A DNA stretch of 64,000 nucleotides from Seriola aureovittata (lineage: Eukaryota; Chordata; Actinopteri; Carangiformes; Carangidae): positions 13,741,640 to 13,805,639 of the forward strand of contig NC_079384.1 of the NCBI RefSeq assembly GCF_021018895.1, read 5' to 3'. Below are positions 54,737 to 64,000 of the stretch, one piece after another (within the stretch, counting starts at the first letter, position 1; the number at the start of each line of letters is the position of its first letter). The position numbers and the translations under genes were made by a program. The notes under the pieces were generated by a model. The model did no database searches. It was not told the origin of the DNA and saw only the letters and a program-made list of their open reading frames with translations.

Positions 54737-54742
54737 AATAAA
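54737..54742 (+). promoter_or_regulatory. ppm1b: candidate poly(A) signal for the long ppm1b form
   Basis: AATAAA in GGAAATAAAAATGG, 193 bp after the stop codon; another AATAAA follows at 54963. Confidence 0.4.
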
Positions 54743-55739
54743 AATGGCCCCTCTGTCTATTCAAGTTCTGTCTCTGAGCCATATACATACCATCTACCTA
54801 ATGAGGACTCTCTCTGATTTGTTTCCCCTGTCCTCTGATCACCTTGGCTTGGATTCCCCAAACTTGCCAGCCACTTTTACAACCTTACCACACAGACTTA
54901 TGTTTACAATAGCAAATAATCTAAACCAATTATTATTAAGTGCAAAAGTGGCTGGTGAAGCAAATAAATGAACATTGCACTCCATGATCTACATTTACCA
55001 GTGTTGGCTTCTGGCTGATTTCCCACCTGACTCCCCCCCTCTCCCCCAGCCTCACCCCCACACCTGCTTACAGTGGACGAACTGACAAAGAAAAGGAGAG
55101 GAGACACTCTGAACTGCAGCTGTGTCTCCAGGCCTACTCCATCTACAGACTCAGAACACACTCTTTTGTGTATATGTATGTATGTGTGCGTGTGTATTTG
55201 TGTGTGTCTGCATGAGTTTGAGAGACCGAGCAAAGAGACCAGTCATCACTACAGAAATACAGAAACTTGAGTGTTAGCCCTTTTATCAGCATGTTAGGAT
55301 TGTTCAAATCACTGGGCGATTTAACCACGGAGGGATGCTGGTGTGGGTTGGTGTGTATTTGTAGTTTGAATGACAGTTCACTGAAATCATTCTACCACCA
55401 CATATCCCTGATTCCATATCGCCACAGTTTAGTAGACTGCCTCACAATCATGCACAAAGGTTCAAGTTTGTTCCTTTTTGGTGTTACTCTGATGGATGGA
55501 AATGTGTCGGTAACACTCAAGAAGGCTACTGTTAGCACTGGTATCATGCTATTGTTAGCGTTCATGTGAAAACACACCTGAGCATAAGAGCAACTATTCT
55601 GAAAAAGCACATCTCAGACGGATGAAAGTTGAGCTCAGTCAAACCGTGTAGAGCTGAACCTGACAAGTTTGACATAAAAAAAAAAAAGTCTCTGTAAGTG
55701 ATTAACTCGCTTACTTTAACTAACAACATGGCCTTTCAC

Positions 55740-55995
55740 CTGGCGACACCCTCAGGCTAACTTATACCTAAAGTTGACATTTTAGCACACATGCTAAACT
55801 GTTAAATGTTACCATGCTGTCATTTAGCATTTAACTTGTTAACATGCTAACATTCAGCATGTGATGTTTGCCCTATTGGCTTGCTAATATGATAACATTT
55901 ATCATGGTGTTCGTCATCATATCTCAGAGGTATTCTGTGATGAACTGAAGTGTTTGACCTGATGATGGCGCTAGATGTTCGATTGGGACCACAAA
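55740..55995. repeat. interspersed repeat family C copy
   Basis: Repeated CATGCTAACATT- and ATTTAGCA-type words (TTAACATGCTAACATTCAGC) and ATCATGGTGTTCGTCATCAT, as in family C at 62500-62640. Confidence 0.55.
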
Positions 55996-56589
55996 TGTTT
56001 CTTCTAAATATCACTCCAATCCAGCAATTGTTTAACGTACTGCACCTCTTGACCAAAATTTTAGACCAGCCAACCAACATCACATCCCTGATGTCACACT
56101 GCTCGCAATGTCCAGTCCAGGCCTTAAACACCTGATTTAGCACCTGTACAGTCTGTTACACCTGGACAACAGTGAATGTGTTTTATGTGAGATGGTTGCG
56201 TTTCTGAAATCAGTTCAAAGTATAGCGGAAGTATTAATGTACCTGTTTCTTTTTTTTTTTTTTTTTTTTATATAAATTTTCCACAGCTCAAACTGCCAGA
56301 TGCTGGTGTTAACTGTGGCTTTATGAGTTTCACAGCTTGATAAAAGCCCCCCCCTACAGCATATTTTATTCCTCACAGGTTATGACTCAATATCAAACTC
56401 TTACCTCATTGTGGAAGTTTGATTGAAACAGACTGCTGAAGCTACAGTGTTTATTCTTCCCCTTTGACAGCAGGTAGAGGGAGTCTGTATAATGCCCTGT
56501 ACCCAATGACTCTGGTAATGCATGCACTGCACTTATCTTTTACAATATCTAAGGCACTTAACTATCGGAGGGGAGGTTATGCTAAACAC

Positions 56590-56591
<2 letters not shown>

Positions 56592-56637
<46 letters not shown>
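56592..56637. repeat. (TG)n microsatellite
   Basis: About 46 bp of TG, followed by impure TG/TATG sequence to 56690. Confidence 0.9.
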
Positions 56638-56639
<2 letters not shown>

Positions 56640-57611
56640 AGTGTGTGTATGTGTATGTATGCGTGTTTGTGTATGTATATGTATGAGTTGTATTTGTATG
56701 GGCTTACATGGGCCAAATCAGTCCCACACAGTTAAAAATGACAAATGAACAAATAAAAATGATTTGAGGTATAATGCTACGATTTTGTGTGACGTGTATG
56801 AGTATCTCAGTGTGAACGGGCTGCACAGCTGTGTTTCCTTTCTGCCTTTTAGTCATGTACCAAATGAGTCACCTTGAAAATGTGTAAATCAAGGTTGTGA
56901 TTAGGGATTCAAAAAGGAGAAAAAAAATGTGTTTCTCCATCGGATGTGAGTTATATATCATGAAATATCACTAGTGAGCCGAGGATAATACGGTTCAGAG
57001 GAATTTTTCAGTGTCCTTACAATATTGAATGTGTTGTGTATGTGTCTGTGTAGGCTGTGAAGTGTTTGGGAACAGCTCATGCAGAAAATAAATCCTTACC
57101 TTCCTCGCCCTCCTTTGACAGCTTTTAGCCTCAGCCTAGACTTGTAATTTCATGTCATCTGTTTAAAGACATTTTAATCTGTTGCCTCTTTTAAAACAAT
57201 AGCAACTCTCAGGTTTGAGACGTGTCAAACAAAATAAACGCCTGCCGTTGATTGAGCTGGCGGCGACGAGCGAGAGGGAAGCTGCGTAGACTTGTAGGGA
57301 CTCCATTCTCTCCATTTCTCCCCTGTTTTTCAGTCTGACAGTTGGCCTCGTGATTCTCCGCAAGGTGAGTCATCAGAGGTCTGGGTTCTGGTTGTGTTAA
57401 CGTACAGGCTGGGCAGGGGAATCTCACTCACTTTCACCATTATCCATTCATTTTGAGTAGATAAAAGAGGGCAGTGAGGTTCAAAGTTTGCCATTGTTTA
57501 AGGCATCAGGAGCTGTATCTTTACTACTGTGTGAAGTGGAAGACGCAGCAACAACGACCAGAAAAAGCTAACGCGCATCTCTCCATCTCTTTTGCTTTTT
57601 TACTCACCCAG

Positions 57612-57641
57612 AGTGCCGGTGAGCTGGAGGACCCCTGGTAG
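57612..57641 (+). CDS. ppm1b: ppm1b alternative last exon (short form)
   Basis: After the acceptor CACCCAG the frame, continued from exon 4 in phase 0, reads SAGELEDPW then TAG. A short human PPM1B isoform ends in nearly the same residues (GGAGDLEDPW, about 387 aa, from memory). The product here would be 382 residues: the complete PP2C core without the acidic/proline-rich tail. Use of the exon is inferred from this match and from a following 1.4-kb UTR with AATAAA. Confidence 0.8.
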   Translation, partial: SAGELEDPW

Positions 57642-57790
57642 CCGTGGCGACGACCCCCTGTCTCCTCCATGGTGATTGGTGCATCTGCCCAGAGGAGGAG
57701 TGTGTCTCCATTGCGCCATGTCTTTCTCCACTAAAAAGAGGACATGTGGTGTGTGTTGGAGTGCGTGAGTGTGCGTATGTTGGTTGTGCA

Positions 57791-57829
<39 letters not shown>

Positions 57830-58053
57830 TTGCAGCAGTGGGACAAAGACGACAAACGACAACAACTACACACACACGCATACTGCTTTAAACCTGGAGG
57901 AAAAACAAAATCACTTTTCAGACATGTCAAGATTTTATGAACTGAAGCATTGTGATGGTAGAGATGATTTTTACCATTGGGTGTTTTTTCTTTTCTTTTT
58001 TCTTGAATGTTGACATTGAACACCAGACTTCACAATGACATGAGGACCTATAA

Positions 58054-58097
<44 letters not shown>

Positions 58098-59030
58098 TAT
58101 GTGTGAGAGACGAGTTTGTGAGTGTTTCGAGGAGGGCCAAGAGAAGACAGATGGTGGACAAAGACTTTATATGTACTACTTCTCCTGGACGTTGTTTTTT
58201 TTTTTTTTTTCTCCTTTCTTTTTTTTTTGTGCTCCTGGGTCTGATAATTGCCTAACACCCTTGCTTCTCCCCTCTTAAAAGACACACACACACACTCTCT
58301 CTAACACACACAGACACACCAAAATCATAAACGCCCCTCCCCACCCACCCCCGCTTCCACCTGTGCACGTATGTGATGTGCCACCTTCGCAGGGCACTGC
58401 ATGAGGACTTTGGTTCCACATGTACAGCTACGTGGTTTTCTCGTCGACCCGGATGGACAGCCATTGGTTGAGATTGACTGAACCCGAAGGACCTCTGGGC
58501 TCTGATTGGCTCCTGCCGTGTGAGAAGTGGATTTTTTTTTTTTTTTTTTACCTTTTTTTTTTTTTCTTTGCTGATACTATTAGGATGATGACGATGATAA
58601 TCATGATGGGGGAAATGGGAGGTTATTTAGTTTACTGAAGAGCCGAGTGCAAGTTGGGACTCATGGAGGCGCGGTGGTGGGTCGGGTGGGTCGGTTGTTG
58701 TATCACTGGTTGGACTTCCTTTAGGAGGAGGGGTTAGGGCAGGAGGGTGGGGGTCAAACAGGCTTCCCCACCTCCCTCCTCACCGTTGCGGTTGGAGGTA
58801 CACATGACAGCGGACTGTCCTGACAGGAAAGATTTTTTTTTTAAATTTTTTTTTAATGTTGTCCATGAGGTTACTAGCTGCTCGCTGTGTAGAGTGAGTG
58901 AACTCCCTGTTTTAACCCTTTTCCTGGTTCTCAGACTGCATTGGTAATGTTTGTATTGCTGTTGTTTGATTGCACTCACATTTGATTACAGAAAGCGTCT
59001 ATATATGAAATAAAATACCTGCCAAGGACC
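57642..59030 (+). other. ppm1b: ppm1b short-form 3' UTR
   Basis: Runs from the LEDPW stop to just past AATAAA at 59009-59014. It contains TG tracts (57795-57829, 58057-58094), CA, T-rich and C-rich blocks, and no conserved coding frame. Confidence 0.6.
59009..59014 (+). promoter_or_regulatory. ppm1b: poly(A) signal for the short ppm1b form
   Basis: AATAAA in TGAAATAAAATACC, 1.37 kb after the alternative stop codon. Likely the 3' end of the ppm1b locus. Confidence 0.55.
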
Positions 59031-59571
59031 CAGCGGTGGCTGCGTATTTTAATAAGAGTAGTCACGTCATTTGTGGGTGTTTGTGTACGTTGCTGTGGCT
59101 TCATGGAGGCTGTCAGCGCCTGTGTAATCTGCGAATGTTGTTTGTCACTTTCGAAACAGATTTACAAAAAAAGGAGGACTTGGTTATCACTCATACAGAA
59201 AGCTGCAGCCTACATAATTTCCGTTTTCAACGGTTTTAGCTTGTTTTGTCTCATGTTTGTTATTCCTTCTTTACAGGATGAACTGTGTTACAGGGAGGGT
59301 TGTGCATGTGGCAGCAGGGTGCTGACACATACAACTTAAAGTTTGACCTCCGAACGAAATAAAGAACGTGCAGAGACTTTTCTGCAGGTGGGAGTATAAA
59401 GTATTTTATTATCCCTTGCAGCAGCATAGAAAATAAAGAAAATACACCCAAATATTTAAAATCTAACAAAGAAAAACTGGATTGTTCAAAGGTCAACAGA
59501 TATCTGACAGAAAAACAAAGGTTTGTAACTATAAAACAAGTATGTGACAAAAATGTGATCTGTGGGGATCG

Positions 59572-59702
59572 TAGTGGACTAGTGGTTAAGTTGCATAACA
59601 TACAATGTTACTGCGACATCCATGGGTTAAAATTCAGACAATCTGTTGCCTCTAAACTCCACTATCTGCTCTCAGACAAAGGCAAAAAATGCCCAAGATT
59701 AA
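59572..59702 (+). repeat. tRNA-derived SINE, plus orientation, degenerate
   Basis: The head GTAGTGGACTAGTGGTTAAG resembles a tRNA A box, CATGGGTTAAAATTCAGAC is a decayed B box, and the end has GACAAAGGCAAAAAATGCCC. Same family as the minus-strand copy at 15961-16155, with the middle partly lost. Confidence 0.55.
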
Positions 59703-60240
59703 TTCAAAAATCATAGTTGACTGCAAACGTTTGGTCAAATTACAGGTTTTGTTAAAAAGTAAATACAACCCATTAAGAACATGATTTTTCCTGTGCAGAA
59801 CTTTGGGCACCCTACTCATTCAGTTCTTACTAAGCCTTCCTACTTTGGCAGACGTCAGAGCTTGCAAAAGCTTTTTGCAGCAAAGCTAAGAATCTTCATA
59901 TTGTTGATTTAGGGGTTTTCACCCACTCTATTGAGATATTTTGGGGTTTTCTTGCACACACAGCATGTTTAAGATCTACCCACAGATTTCCAGTGATGGT
60001 TCATGTCAGAGGACTGTGAGGCAGAACTTGGTGGTTCTTGAGGTCTGCCTTAGATCTCTGTCCTGTTGTAGAAGACAGCCTCTTTAGTTTCACTTTCTTG
60101 ACTGACTACAGGAAATCTGAATCCAGAATTTGCCTCTATCTGTACAGTGTTTCCTGTGCCACAACCCAAAGTAGAATATTTCCGACCCCAGGCTGAAAAG
60201 CTGACATGGGTGAGGTTACAGCCTCAGTAGGGTGCCACAA
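59703..60240. repeat. degenerate non-autonomous DNA transposon
   Basis: Contains CTGCAAACGTTTGGTCAAAT, TGTCAGAGGACTGTGAGGCA and TCTGTCCTGTTGTAGAAGAC, which I recognise from a common fish element. GGCACCCTACT (59806-59816) and AGTAGGGTGCC (60226-60236) are inverted copies near the ends. No transposase frame; Tc1/mariner origin is a guess. Confidence 0.5.
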
Positions 60241-61689
60241 TTACAGTAACAGTACATTAACATTTGATGAAAGGCTCAGATTTGAATGTGTTTGCTGCAG
60301 GGGTCGCATTGACTTCTATTCAGTTCAAAAATCAATAAAATGTATAATCTGCCCAGAGGTGGCCAGACATAACGAGCCATGTGCATACAACAGTATTAAA
60401 AAAAAATTTAAAAAAAAGTGTGTAAAGAAAAATAATGAGTATGTACAAGGGGAATACAGATACACAAAAACTAAACTGGGACAAATAAACACTGGATTAT
60501 TGCTCATGATCTGGGGACACTTCAGTGAAGCACTGACTGACACATGAAATCATCCGAACATCTGCAAAATGCATTCACACAAACCTCCAGACATGAACCA
60601 GTGAGTAGCTTCAACTTGGACAACTATAAGTAGAAAACAAGTAAATGAAAATTTGAGTGTCATCGAAGTACAAAAAACGAAACAAAAAGCATATAAGATT
60701 TATGGGCGTAACAAAAAAAAAAAAAATTCCATATGCCGAAGAAAAGAAAAAAAAAAAATCGTTGATGTGGTTCAGTTGTGATGTTGTAAAAACACAATCT
60801 CACAACACAGTCCCAGACAAAGACACATACATACTTATGTGTACAAAGTGAGAGAGAGACTTTGGATACCTTTTAACAGGATACCTCAAAGCCATTATTT
60901 TCGTGCGGTTCAGTAGTTAAACGCTCTGTGCTAAAGAATAATCAGGTTTTGGAAGTGATCCACTCCTGCGATCCCTGCTATTAGACAGCTATCGTCTGGA
61001 GGACAGAATTATGCACTTCACGTCCAGATTTACCTTTTTCATTTTCTCAAACATTTCTGCTCCTCTTCACTGTTAAGTATGAATATCAAATAAAACCAGA
61101 ATGCTGTACAGAGAAAGACAGGTTCATAAATGATTGTATGTGCTGCATTGACAACACCATATCTCCCCACACACACACGCACACATGCACACACACATAC
61201 ACACATACACACATAACCCTTGTCTAATCTGTCACTCTGTCATAATTTGATCATAATCCCTAATAATAATCACATAGTATCTTAAAGGTGTTCTCAATCT
61301 GGAGTGGGATTATGGGATTGCAGGGCATGTGTGTTAGAGTGTGAATGAGCGATCCAAATATATTACGGTGGTGTGTGTTTGTGTGTTTGTTTGGGGGGTG
61401 AATTTAATTTGATGATGGTGGGGTACGGTGTGCGCCTTCTCACTGATTCACCCGCTGAATCCACATTAAGCCTGATATTACAAAACAATAGACACTGACC
61501 TGTTAAAACTGTGTTTGTGCACCCCTGCTCGCTTCATCTTTAATCTCTTTCACTTTAATTTGTTTTTACAGAACTACATGACATATAACAACAGATCTAC
61601 AACGTCTTCTGTTGAACATACACATTTCTTTTCAGCCAAGCCGGTGGCATGGCTCTATGTCGGCATCTGTCGACGGTTGTCAGGCTGAA

Positions 61690-62640
61690 CTATCTCAACA
61701 ACGATTGAAGGTAATACCAAAATATATTTATTATATTCCTCGACTTTTTGCTGTGGCGCTACAATGACGTTGACATCCAACAACTCTTGGATGGATTTAT
61801 ATGAAATTTGGTACAGATATTAATGATCCCTGGTAATGACTTTTACTCCAGTTTTCACTTGTCCAATGAAATATCGACATGTGGCGGAAGAAGTTCTTAG
61901 TTCTTTTACTCAGTAGAAATACCACTATTGAAAAAACACATGGTTGTGTGTAATAGTCCTGCATTCAAAATGTGTGTGTTGCACAACTCTCAACACGTAG
62001 GTCTCATAGATCTAAAGCATACGGGGCCTTTTATCTATGACAGTGCATCATATTTGATAAGTTGTATGTTTTTTATGTAAAATCAAATTAAGCAACTACA
62101 GATGTTAAATAAATGTAGAATTTATAATATTTCCCTCTGAAATGCGGTGGAGTACAGAGGAGCATAAACTGGAAACATCCAAGTAAAAAGACCTCAAAAT
62201 TGTACTTGAGTACATGTACCTAGTTACATTACACTGCTGGCATCATGTTCCCCAGAGGATGAACCGCACTAATCTTGTGATTTTTCCTCTTGTGCCACCG
62301 TGAGGTTGACATTTGTGGTTTTTGAGTCAAATATCTCAACAACTACTGGAAGGACTGCTGTGACATTTGGTACAGACATCCATCATCTCCAGATGATGAA
62401 TCCTGCTTACTTTCTTTTTTCATCAGAATTTTCATTTGTTCACTGCTTTGGTTTTTAACCAAATACTATGAACTAACGCCATTCCCATCAGCCTCAGCTG
62501 TACTTACAGTTATGTTTAGAACAGCAAATGTTAGCATGTTTGCTAACACGCTAATCTAAGGTGATGAACATGTTCCTGTTCCAACATAATCCCGTAAACA
62601 CTGTCACTGGACATCCAGATGTTAGCATTGCTGTTCCTGT
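61690..62640. repeat. family C repeat interrupted by a family B element
   Basis: Family C text (CTATCTCAACAACGATTGAA, ATGAAATTTGGTACAGATAT) runs to about 61877, then family B (GTGGCGGAAGAAGTTCTTAG ... TACCTAGTTACATTACACTG) to about 62240. Family C then resumes (CCCCAGAGGATGAACCGCAC, GAGGTTGACATTTGTGGTTT, AGCATGTTTGCTAACACGC). So B inserted into C. Confidence 0.65.
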
Positions 62641-63399
62641 GTAACAGCCTCGCAGAGCTGCTAGGACGGCTGCAGACGCTTGTTTACTATTCTTCCCTCC
62701 TGCCTCTTTTCTTGTTTCCTTCTTTCTCCTCTTATTTGAATTGATAACAGCTTCTGTGAAAACCTCAGAGCTCCTCAGTTCACAACTTATGACCTGGAGC
62801 TATAAAGCTGCAGCTGCTTCAGAAACTCCATTTACAGGGCGCATATGCTTGGCATACAGATCCTGCTCTGTGTTACAATATTTATATAATATATCTCAGG
62901 TTGTTTTTGTGTTTATTCATTCCCCTCCTGAAAGGGCAGCGACGGCGTTCAGCGCCTGTGTTGTGCTCTCCACATCTGAAGGTCAGCTGACCCGGCTGAC
63001 CCCAACACGCTAAAGAACATGTGCCAAATGAAAAAGCAATGGCTGAATTGCTTTGTTAGCAGGGAGGAAGATGATAGTGGAGTTTCTCTCTCTCCCCGCT
63101 GTTGGTCTCCCTCTATCTTTTTGTTTTTTTTCTTTACCTGCTCCTGTGCTTTCACCCGAGTTCTTCTTCTTCCACCCACTCTTGTCTTTTCACAGAGAAG
63201 GATTTTCCGCTTGTGACTGTGACCTTGGGTGAGAGAAGTGGTGACCGCGTGATTCTGCGGGTTTGAAACGAGACACCTCTCCTCTGAGTTTGAATTTAAC
63301 GCTCCAAATGAGAGCTCAAAGGAGTGCAATTTTCATACATGGCGAAATATAAATACTGATGGTTCCCTGAAATCTGTGTGGGTGTGTGACTGAGCCTGG

Positions 63400-63401
<2 letters not shown>

Positions 63402-63478
<77 letters not shown>
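63402..63478. repeat. (TG)n microsatellite
   Basis: 77 bp of uninterrupted TG. Confidence 0.95.
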
Positions 63479-63479
<1 letters not shown>

Positions 63480-63885
63480 TGTATATTTGTGTGTCTCAGC
63501 ATATGATTTTGAGTGGAGTAATTTAGCAGATGAGCGGGTGGCCATTGTTAGAGGGATAATCTGGCTCTTGCTGCTCAGATAGGTTAACATGCAGAAGATT
63601 AGACCAGATTACCCCAAACCACACCAGACAGGACAGGGGCCAGCCTTCCTCCCCCCTGCCTCCCTCCCTTCCTCCATCTGAGCGGTCCCTCCCCTTTTTT
63701 TTGCCATCCTCCTCTTTTCACTCATTCTTCATTTAATTTCATCCTCTCTTGGCTTTTTTTTTATTCCTGTATCCTTGTCCCACTTTTTATCCGTCTCATC
63801 AGGCTTTCCCTTACTCCACCACCTCCCACATTTATTCCCTCCATTATACGACAATGTCTAAAAGGAGCAAACCTATAGATATATT

Positions 63886-63888
<3 letters not shown>

Positions 63889-63925
<37 letters not shown>
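63889..63925. repeat. (TA)n microsatellite
   Basis: About 37 bp of TA, followed by AT-rich sequence with ATTATTAT words. Confidence 0.95.
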
Positions 63926-64000
63926 TATATATTGCAATAAACTATTTATAATATTATTATAATAATAATATTTACATGTTGAGTGAGTGTGTGTGTGTTT

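Larger units (their letters stand above)
54545..57611 (+). other. ppm1b: ppm1b long-form 3' UTR and intron to the alternative last exon
   Basis: AATAAA at 54737-54742 and 54963-54968 could end the long form. Beyond are a family C repeat piece (55740-55995), a T-tract (56251-56269), a TG tract (56592-56637) and a possible 31-nt exon (57334-57364). Confidence 0.6.
59031..64000. other. intergenic region downstream of ppm1b
   Basis: Five kilobases made largely of repeats: a SINE (59572-59702), a degenerate DNA-transposon remnant (59703-60240), nested family B/C repeats (61690-62640), (TG)n at 63402-63478 and (TA)n at 63889-63925. No protein gene recognised on either strand. Confidence 0.65.

Noticed and set aside
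63196..63228. 33-nt stretch with a strong pyrimidine tract, AG and GTGAGA
   Set aside because: Fits splice rules but has no coding likeness and no neighbouring exons; such matches are expected by chance in 64 kb.

Overview
The window is nuclear DNA from a ray-finned (teleost) fish, probably a percomorph. Intron-rich genes encode proteins close to human KCNG3, MTA3 and PPM1B. Introns are full of CA/TG microsatellites, and several short interspersed repeats are of kinds I recognise from percomorph genomes. There are no bacterial, viral or plasmid genes.

Layout. (1) 449-1074, minus strand: first coding exon of kcng3, a silent Kv-channel subunit; the rest lies left of the window. (2) 1075-1983: a 0.9-kb divergent promoter shared by kcng3 and mta3, split by a long TG tract. 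(3) 1984-28289, plus strand: complete mta3, a NuRD co-repressor subunit. I could join 19 coding exons into one uninterrupted 700-residue frame (BAH, ELM2, SANT, GATA finger, two RBBP4-binding-like segments, MTA1-type tail). Reading through the exon 14 donor gives a 516-residue short form with its own poly(A) signal. (4) 28290-37500: mta3 3' UTR, then intergenic DNA with a Tc1-like MITE and one tRNA-Ile(UAU) gene carrying an intron. (5) 37250-59030, plus strand: ppm1b, a PP2C metal-dependent Ser/Thr phosphatase. It has a CCAAT-bearing promoter, a probable non-coding exon 1, five coding exons (490 residues) and an alternative last exon ending LEDPW that gives about 382 residues. (6) 59030-64000: intergenic, made largely of degenerate and nested repeats, with no gene recognised.

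The kcng3-mta3 head-to-head pair matches human 2p21 as I remember it. The direct mta3-ppm1b neighbourhood does not: in human many genes lie between them. The three proteins do not form one pathway (channel modulation, chromatin repression, phosphatase signalling), so their adjacency is best read as retained or rearranged synteny.

I found no obvious new biological system. The points most worth a second look are the full-length mta3 C-terminus with a frame-critical 32-nt exon, the conserved-looking intron-retention isoform of mta3, the alternative ppm1b last exon, a perfect 21-bp-arm hairpin at 25327-25371, microsatellites crowded against splice donors, nested repeats, and a palindromic 12-mer found near both housekeeping-type gene starts. 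Exon boundaries come from GT/AG sites, reading phase and remembered homologue sequence; no transcript data were available.
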